Part shown: in pieces, positions 53,933 to 63,262 of the stretch
How the letters are laid out: each line of letters opens with the position of its first letter
Numbering within the stretch: the first letter of the stretch is position 1
NCBI GenBank assembly: GCA_030123625.1
Contig: CP126121.1
Location: 3,450,179-3,514,178 of the forward strand
DNA from: Nitrospira sp.
GTDB lineage: Bacteria; Nitrospirota; Nitrospiria; Nitrospirales; Nitrospiraceae
Direction: 5' to 3'
DNA: 64,000 nt
The notes under the pieces: model-generated
What the model was told of the DNA's origin: nothing
Databases searched by the model: none
The model's input: the letters and a program-made list of their open reading frames with translations, nothing else
Made by a program: the position numbers and the translations under genes

Positions 53933-54640
53933 TTAGAGATGCCGTAGATCTTCGTTGACCTGCGACCGTGAATGTCCGGCCAGACGGCGCTCCAGGAAAT
54001 CCTTCGCCAGGTCCTTGCCACCCAAGCCCAGCGCCAGTGCGGCGGCGAGAACGAGGCCTCCCCAGGTAATACCGAATCCAACGACGACGATGTGTTGGGC
54101 AATCCCTAACTGTTCGAGTGCCATGGCCACCGTCAGGAGCTGAATGCCCCAACGTGTTCCGGCTGCGATCCATCGGGCCGGAGGCAACCCCGCATTCACG
54201 GCGGCGATGAGAACGGCCTGCGACACAAAATTCGAGACGAGATAGCCGATAACTCCAATGACGGCTGCTGTAACTAAATGGGGAATATAGGATAAAAACG
54301 ACTGAGCGGCTTGATTGATAGGAGCAACATCGAGCGCGCCCAGCGACGCGGTGGTGGCGAAGATCACAATCAGCCAGTAAGTAATGCGGCCGATGATGTA
54401 GGACGGATCGGCCTTGATGCCTCCCCTCAACAATGCGCCGGCGATACCGATCCGATCGCACAGTCGATCCAGGCCGATGACGCGAAGCAGCCGTTCCGTC
54501 AAATGCCCCATGCCCCAGGCGACCCCCAGACCGACCAGCAAGAGAATGATCATAGCCAGCACATTGGGAAGAATGGCGAGGACGCGTTCGCCGAGAGCAG
54601 CGACCGGACCGAGTAATGTATGTTCCCAGTTTGAAGTCAT
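53933..54640 (-). CDS. Membrane protein with TM-helix repeats, mechanosensitive-channel related
   Basis: The 235-residue protein has about five hydrophobic helices and two copies of a 'LP.(V/L).A..I(L/I)..(V/G)G' helix repeat ('ILPNVLAMIILLLVG' and 'YIPHLVTAAVIGVIGYLV'). It ends in a glycine-rich pore-lining-like helix 'LVLAAALALGLGGKDLA', resembling MscS-type TM3. It lacks the large MscS cytoplasmic cage. Within a compatible-solute operon it may release solute or sense tension. It overlaps the upstream glycosyltransferase by four bases. Confidence 0.75.
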   Translation of the reverse strand: MTSNWEHTLLGPVAALGERVLAILPNVLAMIILLLVGLGVAWGMGHLTERLLRVIGLDRLCDRIGIAGALLRGGIKADPSYIIGRITYWLIVIFATTASLGALDVAPINQAAQSFLSYIPHLVTAAVIGVIGYLVSNFVSQAVLIAAVNAGLPPARWIAAGTRWGIQLLTVAMALEQLGIAQHIVVVGFGITWGGLVLAAALALGLGGKDLAKDFLERRLAGHSRSQVNEDLRHL

Positions 54641-55962
54641 GGCTGGCTCCTTTCAGGCCTCGCGCGAGCGGCACCGATGACGTCGCGCGTGTCATGAGAC
54701 TGAGGCCAACGTGCGACCAGATATTCTTTCTGCTTCTCGAACGTACGGCAGAGCGCTTCGATGAGGTGTTCGGCTTCCGCCGACGTCAAGCCCTGGCTAT
54801 CCAGCACGAATGATGCGGTCTTCCCCAAATAAAGAGGAGTCAGAGCTTTCAGGAGATGTTCTTGTGGGAGCACGCTCCGATGATGCGCAAGGGCGGCATC
54901 ATAAATAATTTGGGCCCACAGCGAATCGGGAATGCGGAAATCCCGTATGGGGACGTCCCGAAGACGGGACAGCTGATCCAGCGCGTCTTCAGAGAGAATG
55001 CGCGCCCAAATAGAGTGCAGGTCCGTAAGCCCGAGATGAAACAAATCCACCATTCGTTCGACATTGACATTCACCGGCTCGACTCCTACCTCATACTGGA
55101 AACCGAAGAGGGGCACCTTCCGTGAGTCTATGACGGGGAGCCAGCCAGGGGCATGGGCTTCCATTAAGGCGAACAAGGCACCCACCACCTGCCGCAACAT
55201 GGAGGAGAGGTCGGCGGCGGGGTCTTTGGGATCGTGAATCTTGGCCCCCAGAAAACTCTGACACACCTTGGCCCCGCTCGTAATGGCCTCGGTCGTCATC
55301 CAAATGTCGATCCCGAAGCGTGCCACGTCGGACTCCCAGACATGCTTTTCGAGATAGTGTTGGGCCAGTTCTCCGGTGAACCCGAAATCTCCGCCGATCG
55401 GCTGACGAACCTCCTGCCCGTAGAGGGCTCGCGTCAGGGGATAGGCGATGCTGTTGGTGATCGTCCCGTCGTACTTGTGGCGTCGATAGTAGGGGGCTAC
55501 ATAGTCGTAGCCTTCTTTGATGATCGGATGAAGGAGCAACTCCATCCACTCGGGTGTGATGCTTCGGACGTCCGAATCGACGACGGCACAGGCTTTGACT
55601 TTGAGTCGTCGAGCGATCTCGAAAATCGTACGAAACGCGCTGCCTTTTCCGGGGATGCCGTGATAGGGCGTGACAATCCGGTGGAGTGTGCTCTGCCGAT
55701 CGCTGATAAAGAGAGGCTCGAGATCGACCATGGTATGGGCGACGATGGCCGGGGTGTCGTCGGAAGAGCCGCCGTCGGCATTCACCAGGACGGCGCGATG
55801 GCCATGAAAGTATTTGGCCAGTCCCGCTCCCACAGCGCGAACGACATGCCCGACAGTCCCCGCATTATTGAAGCTGGGAATGCCGACCAGAATGTCGGCG
55901 CTTCGCACCGCTTCCAGCAGCTCTTCGGTTTCAGGCGTGAGTGGGATCAGGCCGTTGTTCAT
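54637..55962 (-). CDS. Family-2-like glycosyltransferase, candidate second glycosyl-transfer step of a glycerate glycoside
   Basis: The 441-residue protein has a GT-A fold: 'DILVGIPSFNNAGTVGHVV', 'NADGGSSDDT', 'GIPGKGSAFRTIFE', the DxD-like 'AVVDSDVRSITPEW', and 'QPIGGDFGFTGELA'. It has no membrane helix. Placed between gpgS-like and phosphatase genes, it may add a second sugar, as MggA-type or glucosylglucosylglycerate synthases do. This assignment is by context. It overlaps both neighbours by four bases. Confidence 0.75.
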   Translation of the reverse strand: MNNGLIPLTPETEELLEAVRSADILVGIPSFNNAGTVGHVVRAVGAGLAKYFHGHRAVLVNADGGSSDDTPAIVAHTMVDLEPLFISDRQSTLHRIVTPYHGIPGKGSAFRTIFEIARRLKVKACAVVDSDVRSITPEWMELLLHPIIKEGYDYVAPYYRRHKYDGTITNSIAYPLTRALYGQEVRQPIGGDFGFTGELAQHYLEKHVWESDVARFGIDIWMTTEAITSGAKVCQSFLGAKIHDPKDPAADLSSMLRQVVGALFALMEAHAPGWLPVIDSRKVPLFGFQYEVGVEPVNVNVERMVDLFHLGLTDLHSIWARILSEDALDQLSRLRDVPIRDFRIPDSLWAQIIYDAALAHHRSVLPQEHLLKALTPLYLGKTASFVLDSQGLTSAEAEHLIEALCRTFEKQKEYLVARWPQSHDTRDVIGAARARPERSQP

Positions 55963-57203
55963 GAGACCGGTTGCCGTGTTTCCGCCGCGGGGTCCCAGGC
56001 ATGGTCTTGTTCCACGGCGTCCATGAGCCGATGAAAAATATCGGGTACGGCGTGAGTGACGCGGCTCCAGTTCGAAATCATGGGGACGCCCAACGGGTCT
56101 CCGAGGAAACTGTCCGTCGCCAACGTCATTCCGCGCAGAAACACTTCGACGGCACGCCGCTCTTCATGACGGTCAAAGAACAAACTGTTGATCGCGGCGT
56201 CGTTTTCGTACCGACTGATGGCTTCTTGCGCAGCCTGGAGATACGTGGCCCGCAATGTCTTGAGGGTGCTTTCCGAGAGGACCAGTCCTTCACTCGCCAG
56301 GTTGCGGAACAGCGATTTCGTGATGTCGACGCACATTTTCAACAAGCCTGCATCGGGATTGTGTGTCGACAGTGTTTGATGCTTGTGGTCATACGCATCG
56401 GCGATATCCGCCTGGCAGATTCGCCTGAGGGCGCAATTGCGGTACACCTCCGCCAGCATGCCGATCTCCAACCCCCAGTCGCCGGGAATACGGGTGATCC
56501 AGGCCAGATCCCGCACCATCGCGAATTCACCGGCAAGCGGGTACCGAAAACTGTCCAGAAACGAGAGCAGGGGATGCGACCCGACCAGCAGTTGCAGACT
56601 GCGGATCAGCGGAGTGATGAAGAGACGTGTCACACGTCCATGCATGCGGTCCGTCACGCGGCTGTAATATCCCTTACAAAATTCGTAGGCGAGGTTCGGA
56701 TTGGCGACAGGGTAACAGAGACGAGCGAGGTACTGGCGGTCGTAACTCACGATGTCGCAGTCATGAAGGGCGATGACCTGGCTCTGGCCTCTGGCCAACA
56801 CATAGCCATAGGCCGTCCAACATCCGCGTCCTTTGCCCTGAAGCCCGATGTCGATTTCATGCGAGACGAGGGTGTTCAACAGTGCCTGAATTCGAGAGCC
56901 GTCGTTCCAAATGACGCGGACTCGTTGAGGGAGCTGGGAAAAAAATTGCTTGGCCAGTCTGAATTCCAACGCGGAGGCTTGGTCCAAAGAAATGACGATT
57001 TCGTTGATATATCGAACCTCGCTGAGAATCTCGACGATTCGCTTCAGTGCCGGTCTCTCCAATTCCGCATAGAGCGATGGGAGGACCAAGGCGATCGGAG
57101 CCGTCCTCGCGTACCGTTCGAGCTCCTGCTCGAGCTGCTCGATATTGGACTGGCCGAGACGGTGGAGAACCGTCACGACCCCATTTTGATAAAAGTCAGA
57201 CAC
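55959..57203 (-). CDS. gpgS: Glucosyl-3-phosphoglycerate synthase (GT81 type)
   Basis: The 414-residue GT-A enzyme transfers glucose from an NDP-glucose to 3-phosphoglycerate, the committed step to glucosylglycerate. Typical motifs are 'LPSLYAELERPALKRIVE', 'GKGRGCWTAYGYVLARG', the metal-binding 'ALHDCDIVSYDR', and 'FCKGYYSRVTDRMHGRVTRL'. The start is GTG 57203 after GAGGATAGC. It is first gene of a four-gene operon. Confidence 0.85.
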   Translation of the reverse strand: MSDFYQNGVVTVLHRLGQSNIEQLEQELERYARTAPIALVLPSLYAELERPALKRIVEILSEVRYINEIVISLDQASALEFRLAKQFFSQLPQRVRVIWNDGSRIQALLNTLVSHEIDIGLQGKGRGCWTAYGYVLARGQSQVIALHDCDIVSYDRQYLARLCYPVANPNLAYEFCKGYYSRVTDRMHGRVTRLFITPLIRSLQLLVGSHPLLSFLDSFRYPLAGEFAMVRDLAWITRIPGDWGLEIGMLAEVYRNCALRRICQADIADAYDHKHQTLSTHNPDAGLLKMCVDITKSLFRNLASEGLVLSESTLKTLRATYLQAAQEAISRYENDAAINSLFFDRHEERRAVEVFLRGMTLATDSFLGDPLGVPMISNWSRVTHAVPDIFHRLMDAVEQDHAWDPAAETRQPVS

Positions 57204-57278
57204 GCTATCCTCTTTGCGGATCCCTGATTATTGCTGAATGTCGATCTCGCGTAAAGTCAGAGAGACGAGAAGAGTCGG

Positions 57279-57306
57279 ATTATACCCCGACTATGCTCAA
57301 CACAAA
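57279..57306 (-). promoter_or_regulatory. Candidate promoter of the compatible-solute operon
   Basis: On the minus strand a perfect TATAAT (57284-57279) is preceded 16 bases upstream by a weak -35 TTTGTG (57306-57301). It lies about 75 bases before the gpgS start. No osmotic-control motif was recognised. Confidence 0.4.
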
Positions 57307-57454
57307 TAGGGGAAAGAGTGCAGGGAGTATACCATCACTCACCAGGGCAAAAAACCCTAGCCTCTCATCGCTTCACGCGTATGATTTACCCGAAAGCTAA
57401 GAAAACATCCTTATGGAGATGTAGGGAAAAGCAGGCAGGGATGGAGGGTTTTCC

Positions 57455-59116
57455 CTATGGTTTATCAGTGGAAAGCTTCTTGCCCAAGCGCCGTGCCAAG
57501 CGCACCATGCCGGGTGATCGATCGCTGGGGCTCAAGAGAACATTGAGGACGTGCAGCTGATGATGGTCTGCAAAGGCGGCGGCAAGGCTTTGTTCGAACT
57601 CTCGCTGTGTGCTTACGCGCGAACCCCTTCCGCCCCCGATCAGGTCGCATACTTTGTCATATTGCCACTCATGCACGTCGTTAAAGGGGCCTTCCAAGAT
57701 TTCTCGCTCAGTCGAATAGCCGCGATTATTCAACAGTATGACAATCGGGGTTTGTCCATAGCGCACACAGCTCGCCAATTCAGTCCCGGTCATCTGAAAG
57801 GCGCCGTCTCCTACCAGGACGATGGATCGCAGGCCGGGGTCGGCGAACGAGGCTCCTAAGGCGGCGGGAACGGCGAATCCCATCGACGTGTAATAGGCGG
57901 GCGACAGAAACTCGAATCGATGGCGTACGTGCAGGTCGGCTGCCGCAAAGAGCGATTCACCAACGTCGGCAATCACGACCGTCTTTTCGGTCAGCACGGT
58001 ATCGAGATGGCGAAACAGTCCTTCGAGGGTCACTGGTGCGTCCAAGTCGGGCGCCGATGGTGCCGGCACGGCCAGGGTTGGGAGGGGACGTTGGGAATGA
58101 GAGAAGGACGGGAGCGGCGATCGCACGAGACTTCGGACAAAGTCCTGAAACTTGATCGACTCATACCGATGGTGTTTGATGGCGACCCGGTCTGCGGTGG
58201 CGTGAATGGTCCGTCCCTCCGAGAGTAAGGGTGACGTGGCATCCAGATCTTCCACGTCCGACAGAATGGACCCCAGGATCAACAGGCAGTCGGAATCATT
58301 GATGAACTGCTGGACTTCTTCCCGCCCGATCAGTCCTCCATACACGCCGACATAGAGCGGGTGATCTTCACGAATGATTGATTTCCCGAGCAGAGTCGAT
58401 GCAATGGGGATGTTCAATCGCTCCACCAGGCGGGCCAAGTCATCCTGAAGGCCGAACCGACCCACTTCCGCTCCGACAAGCATGGCCGGTCGTTTGGCCG
58501 AGGCGAGCATGATCCGCACTTCACTGATCGCCTCTTCCAGGGCGGCCGGGTCACTCGGCGTATCCTCAATGCAGAACGGTTTCATGCCTCCTGTCAGTGG
58601 ACAGTGAACCATGTCCCTTGGAATTTCGATATAAATAGGACGGCGGTAGCGCAGCAAGGCGGCAAAGGCCCGATCCATCTCCCGCTCTGCAGTCAAGGGA
58701 TCATCCAGCGTCACCGCGGCAACGGTCATTCGCTCGAAGACCTCTCGTTGCGTGCCGAAGTCGCGAACCATATGATGCAGATAGGGCGTGCGAGTCCGTT
58801 CGGAGAGCCCCGGTGATCCGGTCAACAGAACCACCGGCGACCGCTCGGCATAGGCGCAGGCAATGGCGTTGACGGTGTTGAGCCCGCCGACGCAATAGGT
58901 GACGCAGACCGCTCCGATGCCATTGATGCGGGCATACGCGTCCGCCGCAAAGCCGGCGCAATCTTCTCTGGTTGTCCCGATATGCTTGATCGGTGAGGCT
59001 TCGATCAGTTGGTAGAGGGACAGCACGTAATCGCCGGGAATGCCGAAGATATGGCGGACGCCGAGGCGATGCAGGCGATTCAAGACCGCTGACCCAATCG
59101 TCGCTTTGTCGCTCAT
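57455..59116 (-). CDS. ThDP-dependent 2-oxo acid decarboxylase (pyruvate/indolepyruvate decarboxylase type)
   Basis: The 553-residue protein has the three-domain ThDP layout: N-terminal PYR domain with the cofactor-activating Glu in 'TTREDCAGFAADAYAR', a central domain, and a C-terminal PP domain with 'VGDGAFQMTGTELAS...NN', the diphosphate/Mg motif. Similarity is to pyruvate, indolepyruvate and branched-chain 2-keto acid decarboxylases, which give aldehydes and CO2. ATG 59116 begins MSDKATIGSAVL; the longer frame overlaps the divergent gene. The substrate is not certain. Confidence 0.85.
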   Translation of the reverse strand: MSDKATIGSAVLNRLHRLGVRHIFGIPGDYVLSLYQLIEASPIKHIGTTREDCAGFAADAYARINGIGAVCVTYCVGGLNTVNAIACAYAERSPVVLLTGSPGLSERTRTPYLHHMVRDFGTQREVFERMTVAAVTLDDPLTAEREMDRAFAALLRYRRPIYIEIPRDMVHCPLTGGMKPFCIEDTPSDPAALEEAISEVRIMLASAKRPAMLVGAEVGRFGLQDDLARLVERLNIPIASTLLGKSIIREDHPLYVGVYGGLIGREEVQQFINDSDCLLILGSILSDVEDLDATSPLLSEGRTIHATADRVAIKHHRYESIKFQDFVRSLVRSPLPSFSHSQRPLPTLAVPAPSAPDLDAPVTLEGLFRHLDTVLTEKTVVIADVGESLFAAADLHVRHRFEFLSPAYYTSMGFAVPAALGASFADPGLRSIVLVGDGAFQMTGTELASCVRYGQTPIVILLNNRGYSTEREILEGPFNDVHEWQYDKVCDLIGGGRGSRVSTQREFEQSLAAAFADHHQLHVLNVLLSPSDRSPGMVRLARRLGKKLSTDKP

Positions 59117-59279
59117 GTGCGTGCTCTCGATAGTGACTAATCGATCATGACTCAATGGTCTCGACTTCAGGAAAACATACTGACGACACTTCGTCAAGAA
59201 CAACCGGGTCCACGATATTCCCCATCCGGTACTTGACTGTTCACTCATCGAGTCGGGTACAACATGCAGGGGAACCGGT

Positions 59280-60455
59280 ATGACGCAGACCGCACAAGTT
59301 CGCCTCACGGCATCACGTGGGCCTGAGAGCCGGCATCTCTGGCTCTATGCCGGCCACTTAGGATCGGTGGTCGGTGAACCGGTAGCCGGCGACCTGATCG
59401 ATGTCCTCACTTCCGACGGCCGATTCTACGGCCGTGGCTTCTATAATCCCGCCTCGAAAATCAGAGTTCGCCTGCTGACGTTCCAAGATGAACCAATCGA
59501 CGAAACCTTCTGGCTGGGGAGAATTCAGCAGGCGATCCGTTTGCGGAAACGAGTTGTCGTTCAGTCCAATGCCTATCGGCTGATCTATGGAGAAGCCGAT
59601 CGCCTGCCGGGATTGATCGTGGACCGGTATGGTCAGTTGCTGGTCATGCAGACTCTGTCTGCTGGGATGGACCGTAGAAAAGAGCTGTTGGCCGACTTCC
59701 TGATGAAGGAATTGAGTATTGCGGATATCTATCTCCGGAACGATGCCAAGAGTCGGCAACTCGAAGGACTGTCGCTGGAACGCGGATTTCTTCGCGGCAG
59801 TGGTCCGACGCAGGTTGAGATTCACGAGGGGCCCGCGAAGTTTCTCGTCGATGTCGAACGTGGGCAGAAGACCGGCTGGTTTTGCGATCAACGGGAAAAT
59901 CGGTTGGCAGCGGCGAGGTTGGGGGCGGGAGCCGAGGTATTGGAAGTGTTTTGTCATACCGGCGCTTTCGGCATTCATGCGACCCTGGCTGGAGCGATAT
60001 CCGTGGAGAGCCTCGATGTCAGCCAAGAGACGTTGGAGATCGCACGACGGCATGCGGTGATGAACCACGTCGAAAATCGCTGTATTTATCGCCAAGCTGA
60101 TGCGTTCGAAGAAATGCGGTATCTTGTGAAAGCGGGACGACGGTATGATGTGGTAATCCTCGATCCTCCGGCTTTTGCTCGTAGCAAACCAGCCTTGCCC
60201 GGTGCGCTCGCTGGTTACAAGGATATCAATTTGTTGGGTTTGAAGTTGCTGAAGCCGGACGGGTTTCTGGTTACATGTAGTTGTTCCCATCCTGTGTCCG
60301 AAGCTGATTTTTGGAACAGCATCCGGCTTGCAGCCCGCGATGCCAGACGAGATATTCGATTGATCGAGCAGCGAGGTCAAAGCGCCGATCATCCGATCCT
60401 CGCCAGCATGCCGGAGACGCGGTATCTGAAGTGTTTCATCGTGCAGGTGTTGTAA
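59280..60455 (+). CDS. rlmI: Class I SAM-dependent rRNA methyltransferase, RlmI type
   Basis: The 391-residue protein has an N-terminal PUA domain ('HLWLYAGHLGSVVGEPVAGDLIDV', 'GRGFYNPASKIRVRLL'), a middle 'EADRLPGLIVDRYGQLLVMQ' segment, and a Rossmann methyltransferase domain with 'FLVDVERGQKTGWFCDQR', 'VLEVFCHTGAFG' and 'DVVILDPPAFARSK'. The family makes 5-methylcytosine in 23S rRNA (C1962 in E. coli). The target here is inferred. Confidence 0.88.
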   Translation: MTQTAQVRLTASRGPESRHLWLYAGHLGSVVGEPVAGDLIDVLTSDGRFYGRGFYNPASKIRVRLLTFQDEPIDETFWLGRIQQAIRLRKRVVVQSNAYRLIYGEADRLPGLIVDRYGQLLVMQTLSAGMDRRKELLADFLMKELSIADIYLRNDAKSRQLEGLSLERGFLRGSGPTQVEIHEGPAKFLVDVERGQKTGWFCDQRENRLAAARLGAGAEVLEVFCHTGAFGIHATLAGAISVESLDVSQETLEIARRHAVMNHVENRCIYRQADAFEEMRYLVKAGRRYDVVILDPPAFARSKPALPGALAGYKDINLLGLKLLKPDGFLVTCSCSHPVSEADFWNSIRLAARDARRDIRLIEQRGQSADHPILASMPETRYLKCFIVQVL

Positions 60456-60581
60456 CAGGTCTTGGCGCGAATATGAATATCTTGTTGCGTCCGAGCCTGC
60501 ATAAGAGGTCAACGGGCAATCTATTGTCAACAGGGTCTCATGTTGATCATCGGCAGAGACCTCTATTCGTGGGAGGCCAGC

Positions 60582-61022
60582 ATGGAGAAAGAAACGATAC
60601 GCAGCAAGGTCAAGGCCGCTCGGCTCGAGAAGAACCTCACGATCGCCGACGTCGCGAAAGCCGTCGGCAAGAACCCTGCGTTCGTGGCGGCGGCGTTGAA
60701 CGGCAATCACCGGTTGACCGCGGACGAAGCGGGGAAGGTCGGCAAGCTTTTGGAGTTGGACAATGAGATCGTTCAGTCCTTGAGCCGCTGTCCGGTCCGC
60801 ACGGATCTGCCGAACATGACGGATCCCTTCAAGTACCGGTTGCTCGAAATTGTCGGCGTGTACGGCGACTCCTTACGGGAGATGGCAAACGAGATGTTCG
60901 GCGACGGCATCATGAGCGCGATCGATTTTACGGTGGACATGGAAAAGGTCACCGGCAGCGAGGGTGAAACCCGCTGTAAAATCACGCTGAACGGCAAATG
61001 GCTTGAGTATAAGTCGTTCTGA
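60582..61022 (+). CDS. cynS: Cyanate hydratase (cyanase)
   Basis: The 146-residue enzyme converts cyanate and bicarbonate to ammonia and CO2. The N-terminal helix-turn-helix-like domain is followed by the catalytic domain, with R86, E89 and S112 in 'YRLLEIVGVYGDS' and 'IMSAIDF', matching the E. coli Arg96/Glu99/Ser122 triad. ATG 60582 follows GGGAGG. Cyanase is known in some nitrite oxidisers, where it supplies ammonia. No cyanate transporter or cynR is adjacent. A deleted second copy lies at 62919. Confidence 0.96.
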   Translation: MEKETIRSKVKAARLEKNLTIADVAKAVGKNPAFVAAALNGNHRLTADEAGKVGKLLELDNEIVQSLSRCPVRTDLPNMTDPFKYRLLEIVGVYGDSLREMANEMFGDGIMSAIDFTVDMEKVTGSEGETRCKITLNGKWLEYKSF

Positions 61023-61114
61023 CGAGAGGGATGCTTTCCGGCCTTTACCGGATTGGAAGCCGAGACATTGACAGGTCCCGCTCATGCTCGACCTGACATT
61101 ACTCGGATTCACCG

Positions 61115-62266
61115 TCATCTGACGAACATCCTGAGAGGTACTCCGTTATGCCTGACGGTCAACTGTGCCGGGAGCGTGACCGGATCAGACCAGCTTCCGA
61201 CCGGTCGATCATCGGATTCCATGATTTGATCACCCGGCTTGAGTCCGGCATGGAAGCCCGGTCCCCCTTGAAGGACGTCCAGAACTTTTACGCCCTCTCC
61301 TGACCAACCGTGGTCCGGCACCAGTCCTAACGGATTATCGCCGAAGGCAGCCGTGAACGCAGCTAAGCCATAGGCGGCGGCTTCTTGGAGCAAAGGACGA
61401 CGGGTGAGCGAGTCGGGTTTGGCGGATCGCTGGACTGTGGTCACGCCCGGTACCGGCGATACCTGACTTGCCGAAACCGTTTGGCGGAATAAGGTGGTGC
61501 CGCTTTCAACCTTGAAGAGGCGGAGTTCGAACGCCGCCGACAGCGGCATGTCCTCCGGCACGATCATCCGATAGGTCAGCAAACTGTCCGCGCCGACAAG
61601 TCTCCCGATATGGATCGACGTCTCGTCATCGACATGCCCGCCGTATTGAATGCCCATCTCATTCAGCACCGCCGTCAGGTCCTCTCGTTCCACCAGCACC
61701 AAGTCTCGATGGCGTGTGCGCAGGAAATTCAAAGTCAGATCGAGCCATGAGCTGATTTCGAAGTCAGATGACCCGTCGACAGGTATGACGGCCAGGCGCT
61801 GCGGCAGGGGAACGATGGGAGGAGGCATGAATACCGGAATCACTGAAATGCGAAGGCCTCCATGGACATGCTCTTTTCGATCGAGCGGAACCATAGTAGG
61901 CCCGCAGACGAGCCCAAGCAGGGGCCGGACGACATCAGGCGTTCCCCACAGGCACAATTGATTATCCTGCAATACGACATAATGGGGGTGCCCCGCTTCG
62001 CCCGGAAAGTAGCAGTTTGGAAAAAATGGACAATGGATCAGATAGGCGGTCCAATCGCCCTGTGGATAGAGCCGATACTCCAAAATGATTTGCCGCCCCT
62101 CGTCCAGAACGACACGATTCGGTTTGCCCAACTGCTTGAGAACTTGCTCCTTCGGCATCGACACGATCAACCGATCTAATGTTTGGGCATCATACATATA
62201 CGGAATAAGGACACCACACCCCCCCAGCCACAGAACCGACAGAAGAGCGGTCACAGTTCGTTTCAT
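61115..62266 (-). CDS. Lipoprotein with C-terminal PDZ domain
   Basis: The 383-residue protein (MKRTVTALLSVLWLGGC) has a lipobox with Cys17. Next comes a SmpA/OmlA-like segment 'LIVSMPKEQVLKQLGKPNRVVLDEG', then a GNA1162/LpoB-like middle part ('RLAVIPVDGSSDFEI', 'REDLTAVLNEMG'), and finally a PDZ domain (about 310-383) with 'VKVLDVLQGGPGFHAGLKPGDQI'. ATG 62266 follows GGAGG. It may be an envelope sensor or assembly factor. The three-part layout is unusual. Confidence 0.7.
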   Translation of the reverse strand: MKRTVTALLSVLWLGGCGVLIPYMYDAQTLDRLIVSMPKEQVLKQLGKPNRVVLDEGRQIILEYRLYPQGDWTAYLIHCPFFPNCYFPGEAGHPHYVVLQDNQLCLWGTPDVVRPLLGLVCGPTMVPLDRKEHVHGGLRISVIPVFMPPPIVPLPQRLAVIPVDGSSDFEISSWLDLTLNFLRTRHRDLVLVEREDLTAVLNEMGIQYGGHVDDETSIHIGRLVGADSLLTYRMIVPEDMPLSAAFELRLFKVESGTTLFRQTVSASQVSPVPGVTTVQRSAKPDSLTRRPLLQEAAAYGLAAFTAAFGDNPLGLVPDHGWSGEGVKVLDVLQGGPGFHAGLKPGDQIMESDDRPVGSWSDPVTLPAQLTVRHNGVPLRMFVR

Positions 62267-62462
62267 GGCGGTTCCTCCGGTCCGGCACGGCCTTCCCACT
62301 CAATGAAGAGTTATTGTACGCCGGACTGTGGAGCTTGAGCTAGCCAGCCTACGGGCTAAAGAAATCAATGCCAGAAGGGTGGCATGATGAGGTGGGGAAG
62401 CACCTTTGTTGATCGCGCAGGCGTGCGGTAGCATAATACGGGCTGACGAAAGGCTGGATAGT

Positions 62463-62798
62463 ATGCAGACTGTAACGCTCCTGTTCTTAGCCGGTCTCCT
62501 CTTCGCAAGCGGATGCAATCGAGGCCTGGGGGGACCGCTTGATGCTGCCTCACTTGACCCAGGCCAGGACCACGTGAAAATCGCCTCCTTTTATTCCCGA
62601 GAGGCGATGCTGTCCCGCCAAAAGGCGGCGGAACATGCCAGTCGCGCCTTGACCTATGAACAGCTCTTCGGACGTGATTCGGATTGGGTGGCCGGTGCCC
62701 AGATGCTCACGCGGTTTTATGAGGACGCGGCGAGAGAACAGGACCGACAAGCCAGCCTGCATCTGGAACTGGCCGGCAGACGACCATCGAATCGTTAG
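62463..62798 (+). CDS. Small lipoprotein (111 residues)
   Basis: The protein MQTVTLLFLAGLLFASGC has a lipobox with Cys18. The mature part is helical and rich in Ala, Glu and Arg ('SREAMLSRQKAAEHASRALTYEQLFG'), like small periplasmic coiled-coil lipoproteins of the DUF4398/Lpp type. ATG 62463 is chosen because the signal peptide starts there. Confidence 0.7.
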   Translation: MQTVTLLFLAGLLFASGCNRGLGGPLDAASLDPGQDHVKIASFYSREAMLSRQKAAEHASRALTYEQLFGRDSDWVAGAQMLTRFYEDAAREQDRQASLHLELAGRRPSNR

Positions 62799-62918
62799 GT
62801 TGACCAGGTTGTATGGGTCCTGGGGACCTAGGCATCAGCGCTTGCCATGTGTCCCGCCGCCCGGAGCAACTCCGTCCCGAGTTCTCCGGGCAGTGTCATC
62901 TGAAAGATTCTCTGGAAA

Positions 62919-63060
62919 AACATGGAATAGAAACGATACCGGGCGTCTTTTCTTGCCATTACGTACCGGTTGCTCGAAATTGTCGGCGTGTACGGCGATT
63001 CGTTGCGTGAAATGGCAAATGAGATGTTCGGCGACGGCAGTACAATGAAGAGCGGCGCAC
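62919..63060 (+). pseudogene. Deleted second copy of cynS
   Basis: CATGGAATAGAAACGATAC at about 62919 matches the cynS start (CATGGAGAAAGAAACGATAC), with a stop codon after the second codon. After about 25 bases the similarity resumes at 62963, corresponding to cynS 60836-60908, coding 'YRLLEIVGVYGDSLREMANE'. So about 235 bases of the gene are missing. After 'MFGDG' it diverges. The remaining DNA is about 90% identical to cynS. Confidence 0.8.
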
Positions 63061-63262
63061 AGTGCCATCGGAAATCTGACACCTATGGAGTTCATCAGCC
63101 ACCATCACAACCTGCCCCAGACAGCGCAGGAGTCAACTTCGTTGATCGTGGTGTAACAAATGGGGGAAGTTCAGGATGCGGAGGCACCGACGGCCACATT
63201 TTGCCCTCACGCGCGCATGCAAGGCAGGCGGTCTTGGCGCTCCAGGCGATAGCGCGTCGAAA

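Noticed and set aside
55971-57227. 418-residue open frame on the plus strand
   Set aside because: It is antisense to gpgS, which has clear GT81 motifs; no family motif is readable.
59358-60710. 450-residue open frame on the minus strand
   Set aside because: It is antisense to rlmI, which has convincing PUA and methyltransferase motifs.
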